Shown: positions 1 through 9,809, counted from the stretch's first letter. The stretch is 43,811 nucleotides of DNA from Roseibacillus sp. (GCA_028821775.1 JAPKFB010000041.1:1-43811), one strand, 5' to 3'. A program made the numbers and translations. The notes: a model not told the origin generated them from the letters alone.

Positions 1-1054
1 CGTCGGTGGTAAAGACAATGTGTGCGCCCAAGAATGCCGTCGTCAACTCGAGTTCAAAACTTCCCGCGAAGGTGCCTCCTTCCACCGAAAAGGTCGGTTT
101 TTCAGGATTCGGCTGAATGCAATTGAGGCCTGCAAGAAGCGAGACCGTGACTTGCGGGTTGGCTGGATCGTTGGATTCGAGTTCGAGACTTGCGCTAAAG
201 CAGCCTTCGCGCCCGGCCGAGTCGAAGAAAATGGAAAGTTCAACGCTTGCGCTTGCGGCCACGGTGAGAGCTTCATTCGTGACTGCAAAATACTGGGAGC
301 CGGTTGCGTTCGGCAAAACCTTCACCGAGTTGATTTGCAAGGCGTGATCGCCCCCGAGGTTTGCAACGGTCAGGATCAGAGTGGTGGAACCAGGATAGAC
401 GTCGGGATTTCCAAAATCGAGTGCGGCGCCCACTTCAAGAATCGGATTGGGATTCGGAACCGCGTCCTCGAAAGCAACTTCGCCAAGACCGACCCGGTCC
501 CCTCCCTCCGGAGGGCCGATTCCACCATTCGTATAAAAATTGTCTTCGCAGGTGAATTCAACATAACGCGCTACGATGACCTGTTCGAACTCGAAGCTCT
601 GACGGAGTCCATCGTCGATCACGCAGTCGAAGAAAGGATGGTAGTCGATCGATGCACCGAAATTTCCATCGCCCTCAACAGCATTGGCGAAGCGCAAGCT
701 GAAGCGGCTCACTCCATTGGCATTCGTGGTGGTGTATCCCCAGGCACTGACCTCCGATAGGGCGCGATCCTCACCCAGATCAAAGACCAGGGCCGGTTTG
801 CCGGTCTCGTCAATGTAGTCGGAAGGGAATCCCCCCGGGGCATCGGTAACCCAACGATGAGAGGCCCCGCTGCCGAGCTGGTCGTGTGGATCGTCACTTG
901 CGAATCCAATTCCAGGGCCCTGAAGCAAGTTTGACACGGGCCACAAGTCGGATTCTGCGGAAGGAGAAGTCACGCTCAAGATCGGATGAAACTCCGCGGC
1001 TCTGGCGGCTGCCAACCAGCTCAACAAGGCTAGGGCGACGGTAAGAGGTTTCAT
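1..1054 (-). CDS. Secreted discoidin-like / CHB_HEX_C domain protein, C-terminus cut by window edge
   Basis: This gene is open on the minus strand from an ATG at 1054 to the window edge: 351 residues with no stop. Residues 1-20 (MKPLTVALALLSWLAAARAA) form a Sec signal peptide. Residues about 21-200 look like the discoidin/F5-8C-like beta-sandwich common in verrucomicrobial surface proteins, with the recognisable stretches NLLQGPGIGF, WVTDAPGGFPSDYI and NANGVSRFSLRFA. A choice-of-anchor/ASH-like beta-sandwich follows (ALDFGNPDVYPGSTTLIL to about residue 310). The last visible stretch, GTFAGSFELELTTAF...IVFTTD, starts a chitobiase/beta-hexosaminidase C-terminal (CHB_HEX_C) domain. In this group such N-termini often precede CotH-kinase or enzymatic domains. 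The next upstream gene on the same strand is a CotH protein, but the missing end prevents a functional call. No clear Shine-Dalgarno precedes the ATG. Confidence 0.85.
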   Translation of the reverse strand, partial: MKPLTVALALLSWLAAARAAEFHPILSVTSPSAESDLWPVSNLLQGPGIGFASDDPHDQLGSGASHRWVTDAPGGFPSDYIDETGKPALVFDLGEDRALSEVSAWGYTTTNANGVSRFSLRFANAVEGDGNFGASIDYHPFFDCVIDDGLRQSFEFEQVIVARYVEFTCEDNFYTNGGIGPPEGGDRVGLGEVAFEDAVPNPNPILEVGAALDFGNPDVYPGSTTLILTVANLGGDHALQINSVKVLPNATGSQYFAVTNEALTVAASASVELSIFFDSAGREGCFSASLELESNDPANPQVTVSLLAGLNCIQPNPEKPTFSVEGGTFAGSFELELTTAFLGAHIVFTTD

Positions 1055-1312
1055 CTTGAATCTTGACGCAGAGGGCAACCCTTCCGATTTTTCACCTTAC
1101 GCACGCGAACACCCGCGTCCATCATCAAGTCCCCTCCCCCGGTTTTCATCGAGCCGCAAGGGTCCAATCATCCGCGGGCACTCCTTCCCTGATCTCATCA
1201 GAGGGCCATTCTAGCGAAGAGGTCAACCCGGCTCCTCGGCACGATCCATCCAGTGAGAGTGAAGAGGGGGATGAGGAGCCCCATTCTATCTTCATCCACG
1301 CATTTGACGGGC

Positions 1313-4300
1313 TCAGGGCATGCTCACCCGCTGGCGAATGAACCTCGCTTCCACGCCCGGCGCTGAGCGGAACGAAACCATTGCCCGGCCGTCACCAAGA
1401 ATCTCCTCGCCAAGGAAGAACCAGTCATCGTCAGCCGATCGCCAATTGAGAAGGTCATCGGAGCTCTCAAGTTCTATCCGCAATCCTGCGGCCCGGAGAT
1501 TTCGCCGGAACACTACCCTGACGGATCCATCCAGCGGGTCCGCTAGCACGCGGACCGCATCGGTTGGAGATTCGGCGATGGTGGGGTCTCCGCCTTCAGC
1601 GAACTCGAGGAGCGCGACGCGAGAATCCTGGTCGTGATCGGAGTCGAAAGCGGGGTCCCCGAATTGCGCCGCCCAAGTCACGAAATTCAAGGAGTCCACG
1701 CCCGCGGGCGTACCGCCTGGGGCGGCACTGCTCTGCCAGTTGGCGGCTACGCCGTGATCGGGATTGAAAGAGGGATTTCTGAGCACGAGACTGTGGCCGC
1801 CACCGTCCGGAGGGAGAGGCCACGGCGCGCGGTCGTTGTACTCAAAGTCCCGAACAATACTCCCGTCCACCGCGATTACGGCCAGGCGTTCCCCGCCGTT
1901 GTCCAAGCCGGTGTTATTGGCAAACTCACCGATGATACGAGTGCTCAGCCCAGGCCCATAGCGATGCTCGAAGGCATCCCGATTGCGCACCAGGAGGGCA
2001 CGCTCTCCTGGTTGCAACCGGGGAACGGACGACTCCGAAAACTCGAATGCCAGTCCCTTGCTGAATTGCAGTCCCGCCAGGGAGATCGCCCCCTCGCCAA
2101 TGTTGAGAAACTCGAGGAACTCGAAGACATTTGCGTCCTCGTAGCCGGCTGCAATCTCGGCCTCATCCGGATCGGATGGATGATACATGATTTCTGAGAA
2201 CACCAGATTGGCACTAGTCGCAATATCATCGACCACCACGAGGGTGACGCTTTCCGGAGCGCTCCAAGTCGAACCGTTGAAGGAGCGCGCGATGACGGTC
2301 TGCGTCGTGTTGATGGTGAGGGACGAGGAGGTCGAGATGCGGGTCACGTTCAGTTCGGGCTGTACGAGAAAGTCAGTTCCTGCAGTGGTGGCATTCAACC
2401 CGTGGAGGGCGAGTAGGTTGGAGCCGTTGCGCAATCGATCCCTGAAGGCGGTAAGGTCCAGGACAATCGGAGTGCTGAGAACGGTCGCGTCGCGGCCGGG
2501 TCGGGCCTGGTTGTCCGCGGTAGTGCTGTTCCAGGCCAGATTCGACGGTCGCAGCAAACTACCAGCTTCCACTCCATTGAGATAAACGACAAAGCCATCG
2601 TCACATTTCAGGGAGAGAATGATTGAGGCAATGTGCTCCGCATCCTGAATCTCGAACGGGTAACGCAGGTAACAACTCGCGTTCACTCCCAACATTTCGC
2701 TGCTGATATCGGTATCGATCAACTCCGAAATCCCACCGCTTGATTCGAAGCCGACTCCGCCCGCCCCTTCCTGCCAGGCAGAGTCATCGAAACTGTCCGA
2801 ATCCGCAGTCCAGTTGAGACCGAGCGTTTCGTCAGACGGAACGTGATAACGGCAGGGAGAAGTTTCGTCGACGAGGGTGGTGGTGAGCAGACGCCCTGGA
2901 AAGGAGAGTGCACTTGGGGAGCGCGCGCCACCTGCCTCCCGCGGATCGGTCCCATCGGTGGTGTAAAAAACCCGGGCCTCTGGAGATCCCATCGCAAGGG
3001 AAAACCCAACCTCCGTCGCACCACCCGTGGTGTTGAAGGCGGGCACGATGGGATGCTGCTCGTCAAGCCAGGTCACTCGCGCATCCAGCCATCCCTTCAT
3101 ATGGGAAATTTCTGCCTCCCAACCAGTCACTTCGGGTCCGGCGAACGCGCCCCCATTGGGAGGATGCTGAGTCCAGCGCTCAAAGTTGCGCACTTGAGCC
3201 TGACGGATTTCATCCGCCATCGAGTCAATGATGCCATGAAGATTGGAGATCGCAAATTCCCGCTTGCGAAGTGCAAACCAACGATCGGTATGGCGCTGTC
3301 GGATATCCGGGTAGTAGGCATCCTGGGGATGCTCGGTGGGGCCCAAGAGATACCCATACCACGGGAAGCGCGAATCAAACCAGGTGTGACTGGAGACCGT
3401 GCCGACATTGTTGACCCCTCCATCCCAGACAAACGGGTCGTTACCGCGCACATCCTCACAGCCGAGGCTGCGATCGTAGTCCCAGACCGGGCCGCTGAAT
3501 ATCTTGCCGCCTCGATCTTTGTAGAAAAACGCGCTATGGCGACCCCAGTCGATGTTCATCACCATGATGTTGAGAAGGTGGTGATCGATGAAGGAATCGA
3601 CATCAATGTAGTCCGAAAAATGAAGACCGGTGCTCGGGTTGATGCCCGAGGGTCGGCGGAGAAGGGCGGAGTTCAGGGCGTTAAGATGACTGGTGAGCCA
3701 TGAACGTTGCTGGCTTGAAAGTTCCAAACCATCGGGATCGACATTGGTGATTCGCCCCATGCCTGCAACGTTCATGGTGGGTTCGCCGGGATCCGGGCGG
3801 TCGTTCTTGAAAATGTATCCACCCGTGATTTCCGGCTCAGAATTTTCCCAGGGCCTCAGGCCTTCGATATCCACCCGGTCTGCATCCATTTCGATCCTCT
3901 CCGTGAGGGTATAGACTCCAAAGTAATCAAGGTCCGAGAGGACCGTGTCACTCGTGTCACAAAACACTTCTACAAATCTCGTGCGTGGAGCATAGCGCCC
4001 GATTTGGCGACTGAGTTGATAGACGAACGGATTACGGATCAGGGCCAGGTCCCACTCATAACGCGCGTTCAAAATCCAGTCGGCCTCCTTGTCCATCCCG
4101 AAAGGTTTAATACTGCGATCTTCGTCATCCCCATCGCGCCAAGTTTCGACCGACAAGGAATACTTCGGCCATCCCCCGGAGCTGGAACCCCGCCGGCGCA
4201 CTCCGGAACGAGTGGTCAGGGCCGGACTTTGGGTCAGGGTCGTGAGCCCAGTCACAGGATCGGGCTCGAAGAAGAAAAGGTAGGCGGCTTTCCGCAAGGT

Positions 4301-5167
4301 GGAATTCGTGGACGGGGGCGAGCCCGTGCCGAAAGTGGAGAGCACGATAACCGGCAGGTCCGAGGAAAAAGAGGGAACTTCGCCTGCCATCTTGAGATAG
4401 GAATGGGTCGTGACGGCCCCGTCCAAGGCTCCCGGCAGGAACGCGCGGGCCCGCAACTGTCTGCTGCCCCCAATCCCGATCGGCGAACCATACTGCCGAG
4501 AGGTCTGGGTCGGCACACTCTGGTCGATCGTGAAACGAATCACAGCGCCCGGAGTAGCACAGCTCAGGGCCACGCGAAAAGACCTTGCAAACATCCTGCT
4601 GGCCTCGGAGAAGACAACATCAGCCGGCGGCGAGGTCGAAACCGGACCATTGGGCGTCCCGGGTGTTGGCCTCTCAAAATAGCCGAAGGTGAGTCCGGGC
4701 GCGTTGGTCCTTCCGTAGGAAATGTGTTCAAATTGTTCAGGATAGCCCGGCGCGATCTCGTTCACAATCGTGGTCCCATCGGATCCGACCAGCGCCAGAT
4801 AGTGACCGGCCCGGTCCAAGGTGAAATTGGTGTGCAATTCCCCGCCTGTTCGGTCTTTACCCGAGGCGATGACCACCAACGAGCTGCCCGACCCAAGGTC
4901 GACCTCTGGAAAGGTCCACTTCGTCAAGTCGTTGCGGTTGTTGGTGAGATGGAAGCCACCCAGGGATACTGGCAGCGACCCGCTGTTGGTGAGCTCGATC
5001 CAGTCGGCTGGGGCGCCATCGGAATCGCGAAAACTCTCGTCCGCAACCGCCACAAGTTCGGAGATCGTGACCTGGGCCGGCGCGAGGGAGGCCAAGACGA
5101 GGAGGGCCGTAGTGACGCCCATCGCCTTTCTCAAGGCATGGCGATGGAAAGGAAGGAAGAGAGTCAT
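1313..5167 (-). CDS. Large secreted LTD / CHB_HEX_C / CotH-kinase protein
   Basis: This 1284-residue exported protein is probably anchored at or released from the cell surface. Signal peptide: residues 1-32, ending LASLAPAQ; Met16 is an alternative start that would leave a shorter signal peptide. Domains in order: lamin-tail (LTD) about 34-150; CHB_HEX_C about 184-255; CotH-type kinase about 270-690; second CHB_HEX_C near 730; a galactose-binding-like beta-sandwich about 770-930 (DDGFVVYLNG); second LTD about 990-1150 (LVFSEIMYHPSDPDE); and a C-terminal domain with FDSDHDQDSRVALLEFAEGGDP, typical of verrucomicrobial exported proteins. CotH landmarks are RRRGSSSGGWPK near 321, LTERIE near 421 and the metal-binding-type VWDYDRSLG near 559. 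CotH kinases phosphorylate proteins (known for spore-coat CotH). The substrate here is unknown. The gene is divergent from the second CotH gene across 558 bp. Confidence 0.92.
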   Translation of the reverse strand: MTLFLPFHRHALRKAMGVTTALLVLASLAPAQVTISELVAVADESFRDSDGAPADWIELTNSGSLPVSLGGFHLTNNRNDLTKWTFPEVDLGSGSSLVVIASGKDRTGGELHTNFTLDRAGHYLALVGSDGTTIVNEIAPGYPEQFEHISYGRTNAPGLTFGYFERPTPGTPNGPVSTSPPADVVFSEASRMFARSFRVALSCATPGAVIRFTIDQSVPTQTSRQYGSPIGIGGSRQLRARAFLPGALDGAVTTHSYLKMAGEVPSFSSDLPVIVLSTFGTGSPPSTNSTLRKAAYLFFFEPDPVTGLTTLTQSPALTTRSGVRRRGSSSGGWPKYSLSVETWRDGDDEDRSIKPFGMDKEADWILNARYEWDLALIRNPFVYQLSRQIGRYAPRTRFVEVFCDTSDTVLSDLDYFGVYTLTERIEMDADRVDIEGLRPWENSEPEITGGYIFKNDRPDPGEPTMNVAGMGRITNVDPDGLELSSQQRSWLTSHLNALNSALLRRPSGINPSTGLHFSDYIDVDSFIDHHLLNIMVMNIDWGRHSAFFYKDRGGKIFSGPVWDYDRSLGCEDVRGNDPFVWDGGVNNVGTVSSHTWFDSRFPWYGYLLGPTEHPQDAYYPDIRQRHTDRWFALRKREFAISNLHGIIDSMADEIRQAQVRNFERWTQHPPNGGAFAGPEVTGWEAEISHMKGWLDARVTWLDEQHPIVPAFNTTGGATEVGFSLAMGSPEARVFYTTDGTDPREAGGARSPSALSFPGRLLTTTLVDETSPCRYHVPSDETLGLNWTADSDSFDDSAWQEGAGGVGFESSGGISELIDTDISSEMLGVNASCYLRYPFEIQDAEHIASIILSLKCDDGFVVYLNGVEAGSLLRPSNLAWNSTTADNQARPGRDATVLSTPIVLDLTAFRDRLRNGSNLLALHGLNATTAGTDFLVQPELNVTRISTSSSLTINTTQTVIARSFNGSTWSAPESVTLVVVDDIATSANLVFSEIMYHPSDPDEAEIAAGYEDANVFEFLEFLNIGEGAISLAGLQFSKGLAFEFSESSVPRLQPGERALLVRNRDAFEHRYGPGLSTRIIGEFANNTGLDNGGERLAVIAVDGSIVRDFEYNDRAPWPLPPDGGGHSLVLRNPSFNPDHGVAANWQSSAAPGGTPAGVDSLNFVTWAAQFGDPAFDSDHDQDSRVALLEFAEGGDPTIAESPTDAVRVLADPLDGSVRVVFRRNLRAAGLRIELESSDDLLNWRSADDDWFFLGEEILGDGRAMVSFRSAPGVEARFIRQRVSMP

Positions 5168-5725
5168 TTCTAAGGGCAGGATTTTCTATTTCACCGAGTC
5201 CTTGCGAGACTCTTCTCAATGCTCAATAACGCGGGGTGGTCAGGCTGGGGGCTCCCCGCGATCTGAGGCGCGATGGTGCTAGAAGTGAATCGAATTCCTG
5301 CCACGCGAGCAAGCCCGACCTCCATGTCCCCGGAAATGGCCACCCCAGTGCCGGAAGTCCGCCGAACTGGATCCCCTCGGTTATACCCTCCCTGTTCCGA
5401 TGGTTCACAGCCTCGCCCTCTCTTCCCGGTTAAATCCTTGGTGAGCGGATGATCGACGAATTTGATCCTACGGAGAGGCAAGTTCGACCCCTTCAAGAAC
5501 ACCGCTTTTCGAGTCCCCGCCGTCTTGCCGCGCAGAGGGTGATATTCCTCGGAGGCAAATGGGGAGAACAGGGGGAGCGTCCGAATGAGGGGCCTGGGGC
5601 AGGCTCTCATACTGCGAAGACTAGCAGGAGAAGAGGCGTCGTCGAGTTGGCCGGTCACCGCGGATTCGGCATCGTGTCCTCAATGTGTATCATCGTGCGG
5701 ATTCGTCCCCTCGCTCGCGCCATCT
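5168..5725. other. Intergenic region between two divergent CotH genes
   Basis: This 558 bp stretch separates the starts of the two divergent CotH proteins, so promoters for both should lie here. The only structure seen is a 7-bp inverted repeat, CGCGGGG at 5230-5236 and CCCCGCG at 5254-5260, inside the likely 5' leader of the minus-strand gene. A 155-codon minus-strand frame (5191-5658) and an upstream extension of the plus-strand CotH frame (from 5585) are open, but neither has a recognisable domain or a ribosome site. I treat both as chance. Confidence 0.5.
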
Positions 5726-5749
5726 ATGATCGATACCGCTCTCCCAGTC

Positions 5750-8461
5750 ATGAATTCCCTTTCCCTCGTTTCTCGCCTCTTTTGTCTTACAGCTCTAGTT
5801 ACCTCTGCCAGTGCTGAGCTTGTCATCTCCGAGGTCATGGCACGAGGCGGCCATGACTTTGCTGACGAAGATGGCGATCACCCTGATTGGCTCGAGATCT
5901 TCAACAATGGCTCGGAGGCGGTTGCGCTTGGGAAATACGCCCTCACTGATGACGAAGAGAACCTCTTGAAATGGAAATTGCCCGCGCGCGCACTCCCGGC
6001 CGGCGCCTTCGTGACCGTATTTGCCTCCGGAAAAAACCGGAGACCGGGAGAAGGAACCCTCCATGCCAATTTCAAGTTGGACGGCGATGGCGAGTATCTG
6101 GCCGTGGTCCAAATCTCCGACCAGAGTCCCATCAGCGCATTCGCCCCCTACTATCCAAGCGTGGGCAAAGGAGAGTCCTTTGGATACGCCTTCAAGGGCG
6201 GGAGCATCGATGCCAAGAAGGTGGTTTTTTTCAAAGATCCCACACCAGGAAAAGCAAATGGCAAACCCTGGCTCCCTGCCGTCGGCACGGCAAGCGGTGA
6301 GGATCTTACCCTCGATCTGGTCTTCCCCACCGACCGGGTGATCGATGTGCAGATTACCGTTGCCGAAGTGGACTGGAACACGATCCGGAATCAAACCCGC
6401 AATTTGTTTGAAGTCCTGAGCGAGAAACGGAAGGAGGCCCCCATCGCCGGTCCCTATACCTATGTCGAAGCCAGTGTCACGATCGACGGACACAGGTTCC
6501 CCAAGGTCGGGCTCCGCAAAAAGGGATTCATCGGCTCCCAGAGCGCCACCCGTCCCTCGCTCAAGATCAAATTGAATCATCTCGACAAGGAGGCCGGGAT
6601 CGAGGGACTGACCAACCTCACTCTCAACAACAACAAACAAGACTCCACCTTGGTGAATCAGTACATGGGATACGCCTTCTTCAATGCTGCGGGCGCACCC
6701 GCGCCACGTTGTGCCTTTGCGAAAGTCACCGTAAACGGAGTCAACCTGGGGGTCTATTCTCATGTTGAGACCATCCGCAAGACACTCATCAAAAGGGAAT
6801 TCGGAAACGACAAGGGCACTCTCTACGAAGGCACGGTGGTCGATTTCCGGGAAGGTTGGGAGGGCAGCTTTGAGAAAAAATTTGGGAAAGACAAACGTGG
6901 CCGCGCCATGATCAGAAAACTCATCGCCATCCTTGAGAGTGAGGAGGTGGACCAGGATCCCGAAAAGATCATCGGTGAACTGGTTGATCTAGACTCCTTC
7001 TTCACCTTCTGGGCGGTCGAAGGCCTCCTTGGTTTTTGGGACGGCTATTCAGGAAATCACAACAACTTCTTCACCTACTTCAATCCCCAGAATGGCAAGT
7101 TTCACTTCCTGCCCTGGGGGGCGGACGCTCTCTTTGATAAATTCAGTGAGCTAGATTACGATCCCAAGGCCCCAATCTCCGTCAAGAGCAAGGGCATGAT
7201 TGCTCACAAGCTTTACCAATCAAAATCAGGGCGGGAGCGCTATGCCAGGACTCTCCATGGATTACTCGAAGAGTTGTGGAAGGAGGACGCCCTCCTGGCG
7301 GAGGTCGATCGCATCGAAAAACTCCTCCTCCCCCACCTCGCCACCATTCAATCCAATTTCCCGAAAAAACTCGAAGAACTTCGGAATTTCATTCGAACTC
7401 GCAGCGCTGATCTCCTCGCTGAGATCTCGAGCGACATGCCCGAGTGGACCAAAGTGCCCGATCATCCTCCGCTCATCCCATCCTCCCTCGCCAGTGGCCT
7501 GAACTCAGACTCGATTTGGAACTCGGCCAAGAATGGCGACCTTGAAGGCATCAAGGCCCAACTCGCCAAGGGAGTGGATGTCGACGCTCAGGATTTCTTA
7601 GGGTCAGTTCCCCTGGCCTTGGCCGCCCTGACGGGGAAAGCGGAGGCCGTCAAGTTCCTCCTTCAGAAGGGTGCTGATATCGATGCGAGGAATAAGCAGA
7701 ACCAAACCGCCATGCATTCCGCGGCTTTTCTTGGCCAACTCGAGGTCATCCAGGTCCTGATCGAAAACAAGGCCGAGCTCAACGCGCGCAACGATGAAGG
7801 GGAAACGCCCCTCGACGTCGCCGCCGCCCCATGGAGTGAGGAACTCGAGGGGATCATCCAATTCGTCGGCGGCCTGATGCAAACGAAGTTTGATTTGGAA
7901 AGAATCCAAGTCGCTCGACCCAAGGTCGCGGCATTCTTGCGCAAGATGGGAGCCGCCTCGGGTGGCGACCTCCCCCCCTCCGCCCCAGGGAACATTTGGG
8001 AGTCGGTCAAGGTGGGAAATCTCGACGCACTCAAATCTCAGCTGGCTGCAGACGGAGCGGACGCAAACCAGCAAGATCCCAATGGGATCACCCCATTGTC
8101 CTGGGCCGCCATAACCGGTCAACTCGAAGCCGCCGAGTTGCTCCTTTCAGTCGGGGCGGACATCAACGCCACAAACCGGGACGGCGCCACCGCCTTGCAC
8201 TCCGCCGCCTTCCTCGGTCACCTCTCGGTGGTCGAACTCCTGGTCAGCAACAAGATCGAAATCAATGCCACCAATGGCACCGGTGAAACGAGCCTCAATT
8301 CGGTCGCGGCGCCATGGAGTGACGAAATTGGCGGATTCCTCAAGTTGATCGCTGGTTTTCTAAAAATCAAAGTCGATGTGGATGAGGTCAAGTCGAACCG
8401 CCCCAAGATTGCCGCCTTTCTTCGAGAGCATGGCGGGAAGACCTCCGCAGAACTCAAGTAA
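5750..8461 (+). CDS. Secreted LTD / CotH-kinase protein with duplicated ankyrin modules
   Basis: I start this gene at the ATG at 5750, which gives 903 residues and a clean signal peptide (residues 1-22, ending LVTSASA). The frame is open back to 5585, and Met at 5726 is a possible alternative. Domains: LTD about 24-135 (LVISEVMARGG, DWLEIFNNGS); CotH-type kinase fold about 200-560 (VGLRKKGFIGSQSATRPSLKIK near 253, GVNLGVYSHVETIRK near 334, LPWGADALF near 453); then two tandem modules of about 155 residues (589-747 and 748-903). Each module has ankyrin repeats plus a conserved extension, PWS-(E/D)-E-x2-G ... RPK-(V/I)-AAFLR. CotH folds phosphorylate proteins, and ankyrins bind proteins. A CotH-ankyrin fusion suggests the ankyrin part recruits a partner or substrate, which is inference. 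The usual paired-Asp motif reads WGAD here, as in the subfamily with PWGxD. It is convergent with dnaN. Confidence 0.9.
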   Translation: MNSLSLVSRLFCLTALVTSASAELVISEVMARGGHDFADEDGDHPDWLEIFNNGSEAVALGKYALTDDEENLLKWKLPARALPAGAFVTVFASGKNRRPGEGTLHANFKLDGDGEYLAVVQISDQSPISAFAPYYPSVGKGESFGYAFKGGSIDAKKVVFFKDPTPGKANGKPWLPAVGTASGEDLTLDLVFPTDRVIDVQITVAEVDWNTIRNQTRNLFEVLSEKRKEAPIAGPYTYVEASVTIDGHRFPKVGLRKKGFIGSQSATRPSLKIKLNHLDKEAGIEGLTNLTLNNNKQDSTLVNQYMGYAFFNAAGAPAPRCAFAKVTVNGVNLGVYSHVETIRKTLIKREFGNDKGTLYEGTVVDFREGWEGSFEKKFGKDKRGRAMIRKLIAILESEEVDQDPEKIIGELVDLDSFFTFWAVEGLLGFWDGYSGNHNNFFTYFNPQNGKFHFLPWGADALFDKFSELDYDPKAPISVKSKGMIAHKLYQSKSGRERYARTLHGLLEELWKEDALLAEVDRIEKLLLPHLATIQSNFPKKLEELRNFIRTRSADLLAEISSDMPEWTKVPDHPPLIPSSLASGLNSDSIWNSAKNGDLEGIKAQLAKGVDVDAQDFLGSVPLALAALTGKAEAVKFLLQKGADIDARNKQNQTAMHSAAFLGQLEVIQVLIENKAELNARNDEGETPLDVAAAPWSEELEGIIQFVGGLMQTKFDLERIQVARPKVAAFLRKMGAASGGDLPPSAPGNIWESVKVGNLDALKSQLAADGADANQQDPNGITPLSWAAITGQLEAAELLLSVGADINATNRDGATALHSAAFLGHLSVVELLVSNKIEINATNGTGETSLNSVAAPWSDEIGGFLKLIAGFLKIKVDVDEVKSNRPKIAAFLREHGGKTSAELK

Positions 8462-8711
8462 GCCCCTCCCAGACGGCACAGGGATGAGCGGTCCCCACTC
8501 AGGGTCACAATCGATGATTCTTCTCCGCGATCTGGCTTGCCCCATGTGAGGCATCGTCCTGATGTCCTCCGCCATCGAACTGATGGGTCATCGCTGATCG
8601 AGTGAAGCGCAGCCTGTGGTGGCAAAACATCGAGATGCACTCAACTCCGCCGCCTAGGCAGCCCTTCATTCTCCAGGGCAGGATACCCTTCATTTCTGCG
8701 TTGACGAACTA

Positions 8712-9809
8712 CTAGGTCGTCACCCGCATGGGCATGAGCACATAGAGAAACGCTCCCGTGCCTCGAAGGACTCCGGGGCTCATCTCATCAATGAGATCGA
8801 GCTGAATTTCCTCATCCCCCAAATTACGAAGGGGAGCCATGAGGAACTCGGGATTGAAGGCGATTGCGATTTCCTTGCCGCTGTAGTTCACCGACATGGA
8901 CTCCTTGGCTTCACCAATGTCTGGTGAATTTGCGGTGACATCGATGTTGCCGTTACCGACCACGAGCTTTACCGAGTTTGATTTCTCGGAGGAAAGAAGA
9001 GAAACGCGACGCGCCGTTTCGAGGAGTGCTTCGCGACCAATCGAAAGTGTCTCGCGAGTCTCGCTCGGGATGACCTGCCGGTAGTTCGGATAATTTCCTT
9101 CAATGAGCTTCGATACGATCAGATTGCTGCCAACTTCCAACGCGATTTGATTATCGCTGAGCTTCACGACCGCATCACCCGTATCAGCAAGCAAGCGCTG
9201 CAACTCATGCACCGCCTTGGTCGGGATGATGAAGTCCGTCTCGTGACTGGCCGGAAACTCGAGATCGTTTTCCACCATCGCAAGCCTGCGGCCATCGGTT
9301 GCGACAAAAGTGAGCTTGCCCTCTTTGAAAGCCGTGAAAATTCCGTTCAACACGTAACGGGTCTCATCATTCGAAATTGCGTAGGACGTCTTTTTCAGAC
9401 TCTCACGCAGGAGGTTCTGCGGGATTTTGTATTCCTTCGCTTCCTTGAAATCCGGCAAGGGCGGAAACTCACCCTGCGCCAAACCGATGATCTTGAAAAA
9501 ACTGGGTCCACAAGTGATCAAGGCCACGTCTTTGGCATCCACCGAAATCTCAACTTCGGCAGCAGGGAGCTCCCTGATGATGCTCACCAACCGTTTGACT
9601 GGCAAGGTGGTGGCTCCCTCCTTGGAAACTTCCGCCTCCACAGTTCCGCTGACCCCGACATCCAGGTCGGTGGTGGTGAGGCGTAGCGAGCCATCGGCAG
9701 CTTCAATCAGGACGTTGGACAGAATCGGAAGCGTAGTCCGGGTGCTGACAACATGCTGAACCTGCTGGAGACTGTCTAGGAAGGCATCCCTTGCGATCCG
9801 AAATTTCAT
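8712..9809 (-). CDS. dnaN: DNA polymerase III beta subunit (sliding clamp)
   Basis: DnaN forms the ring-shaped homodimeric clamp that tethers DNA polymerase III and other enzymes to DNA. The product is 365 residues, the usual length. It begins MKFRIARDAFLDSLQQV, contains the family stretches TTLPILSNVLIEA and GIFTAFKEGKLTFVATDGRRLA, and ends with the canonical LMPMRV-type C-terminus (LYVLMPMRVTT). The frame is open 18 codons further upstream (to 9863), but DnaN proteins start at the MKF(R/T)I position, so I chose 9809. It lies just downstream of dnaA on the same strand, the classic dnaA-dnaN order, but a strong terminator and about 280 bp separate the two, so dnaN probably has its own promoter. 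No Shine-Dalgarno is evident. Confidence 0.98.
   Translation of the reverse strand: MKFRIARDAFLDSLQQVQHVVSTRTTLPILSNVLIEAADGSLRLTTTDLDVGVSGTVEAEVSKEGATTLPVKRLVSIIRELPAAEVEISVDAKDVALITCGPSFFKIIGLAQGEFPPLPDFKEAKEYKIPQNLLRESLKKTSYAISNDETRYVLNGIFTAFKEGKLTFVATDGRRLAMVENDLEFPASHETDFIIPTKAVHELQRLLADTGDAVVKLSDNQIALEVGSNLIVSKLIEGNYPNYRQVIPSETRETLSIGREALLETARRVSLLSSEKSNSVKLVVGNGNIDVTANSPDIGEAKESMSVNYSGKEIAIAFNPEFLMAPLRNLGDEEIQLDLIDEMSPGVLRGTGAFLYVLMPMRVTT

Noticed and set aside
1063..1341. 92-codon plus-strand frame between the first two genes
   Set aside because: Low-complexity Ser/His/Pro composition, no domain, and antisense to the 3' end of the CotH gene.
5191..5658. 155-codon minus-strand open frame upstream of the CotH gene
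   Set aside because: No recognised domain, no ribosome site, Arg/Pro/Ser-rich, and it occupies a divergent promoter region. A chance frame is more likely.
5585..5749. N-terminal extension of the CotH-ankyrin protein
   Set aside because: It would place 55 residues of non-signal sequence before a clean signal peptide starting at 5750.
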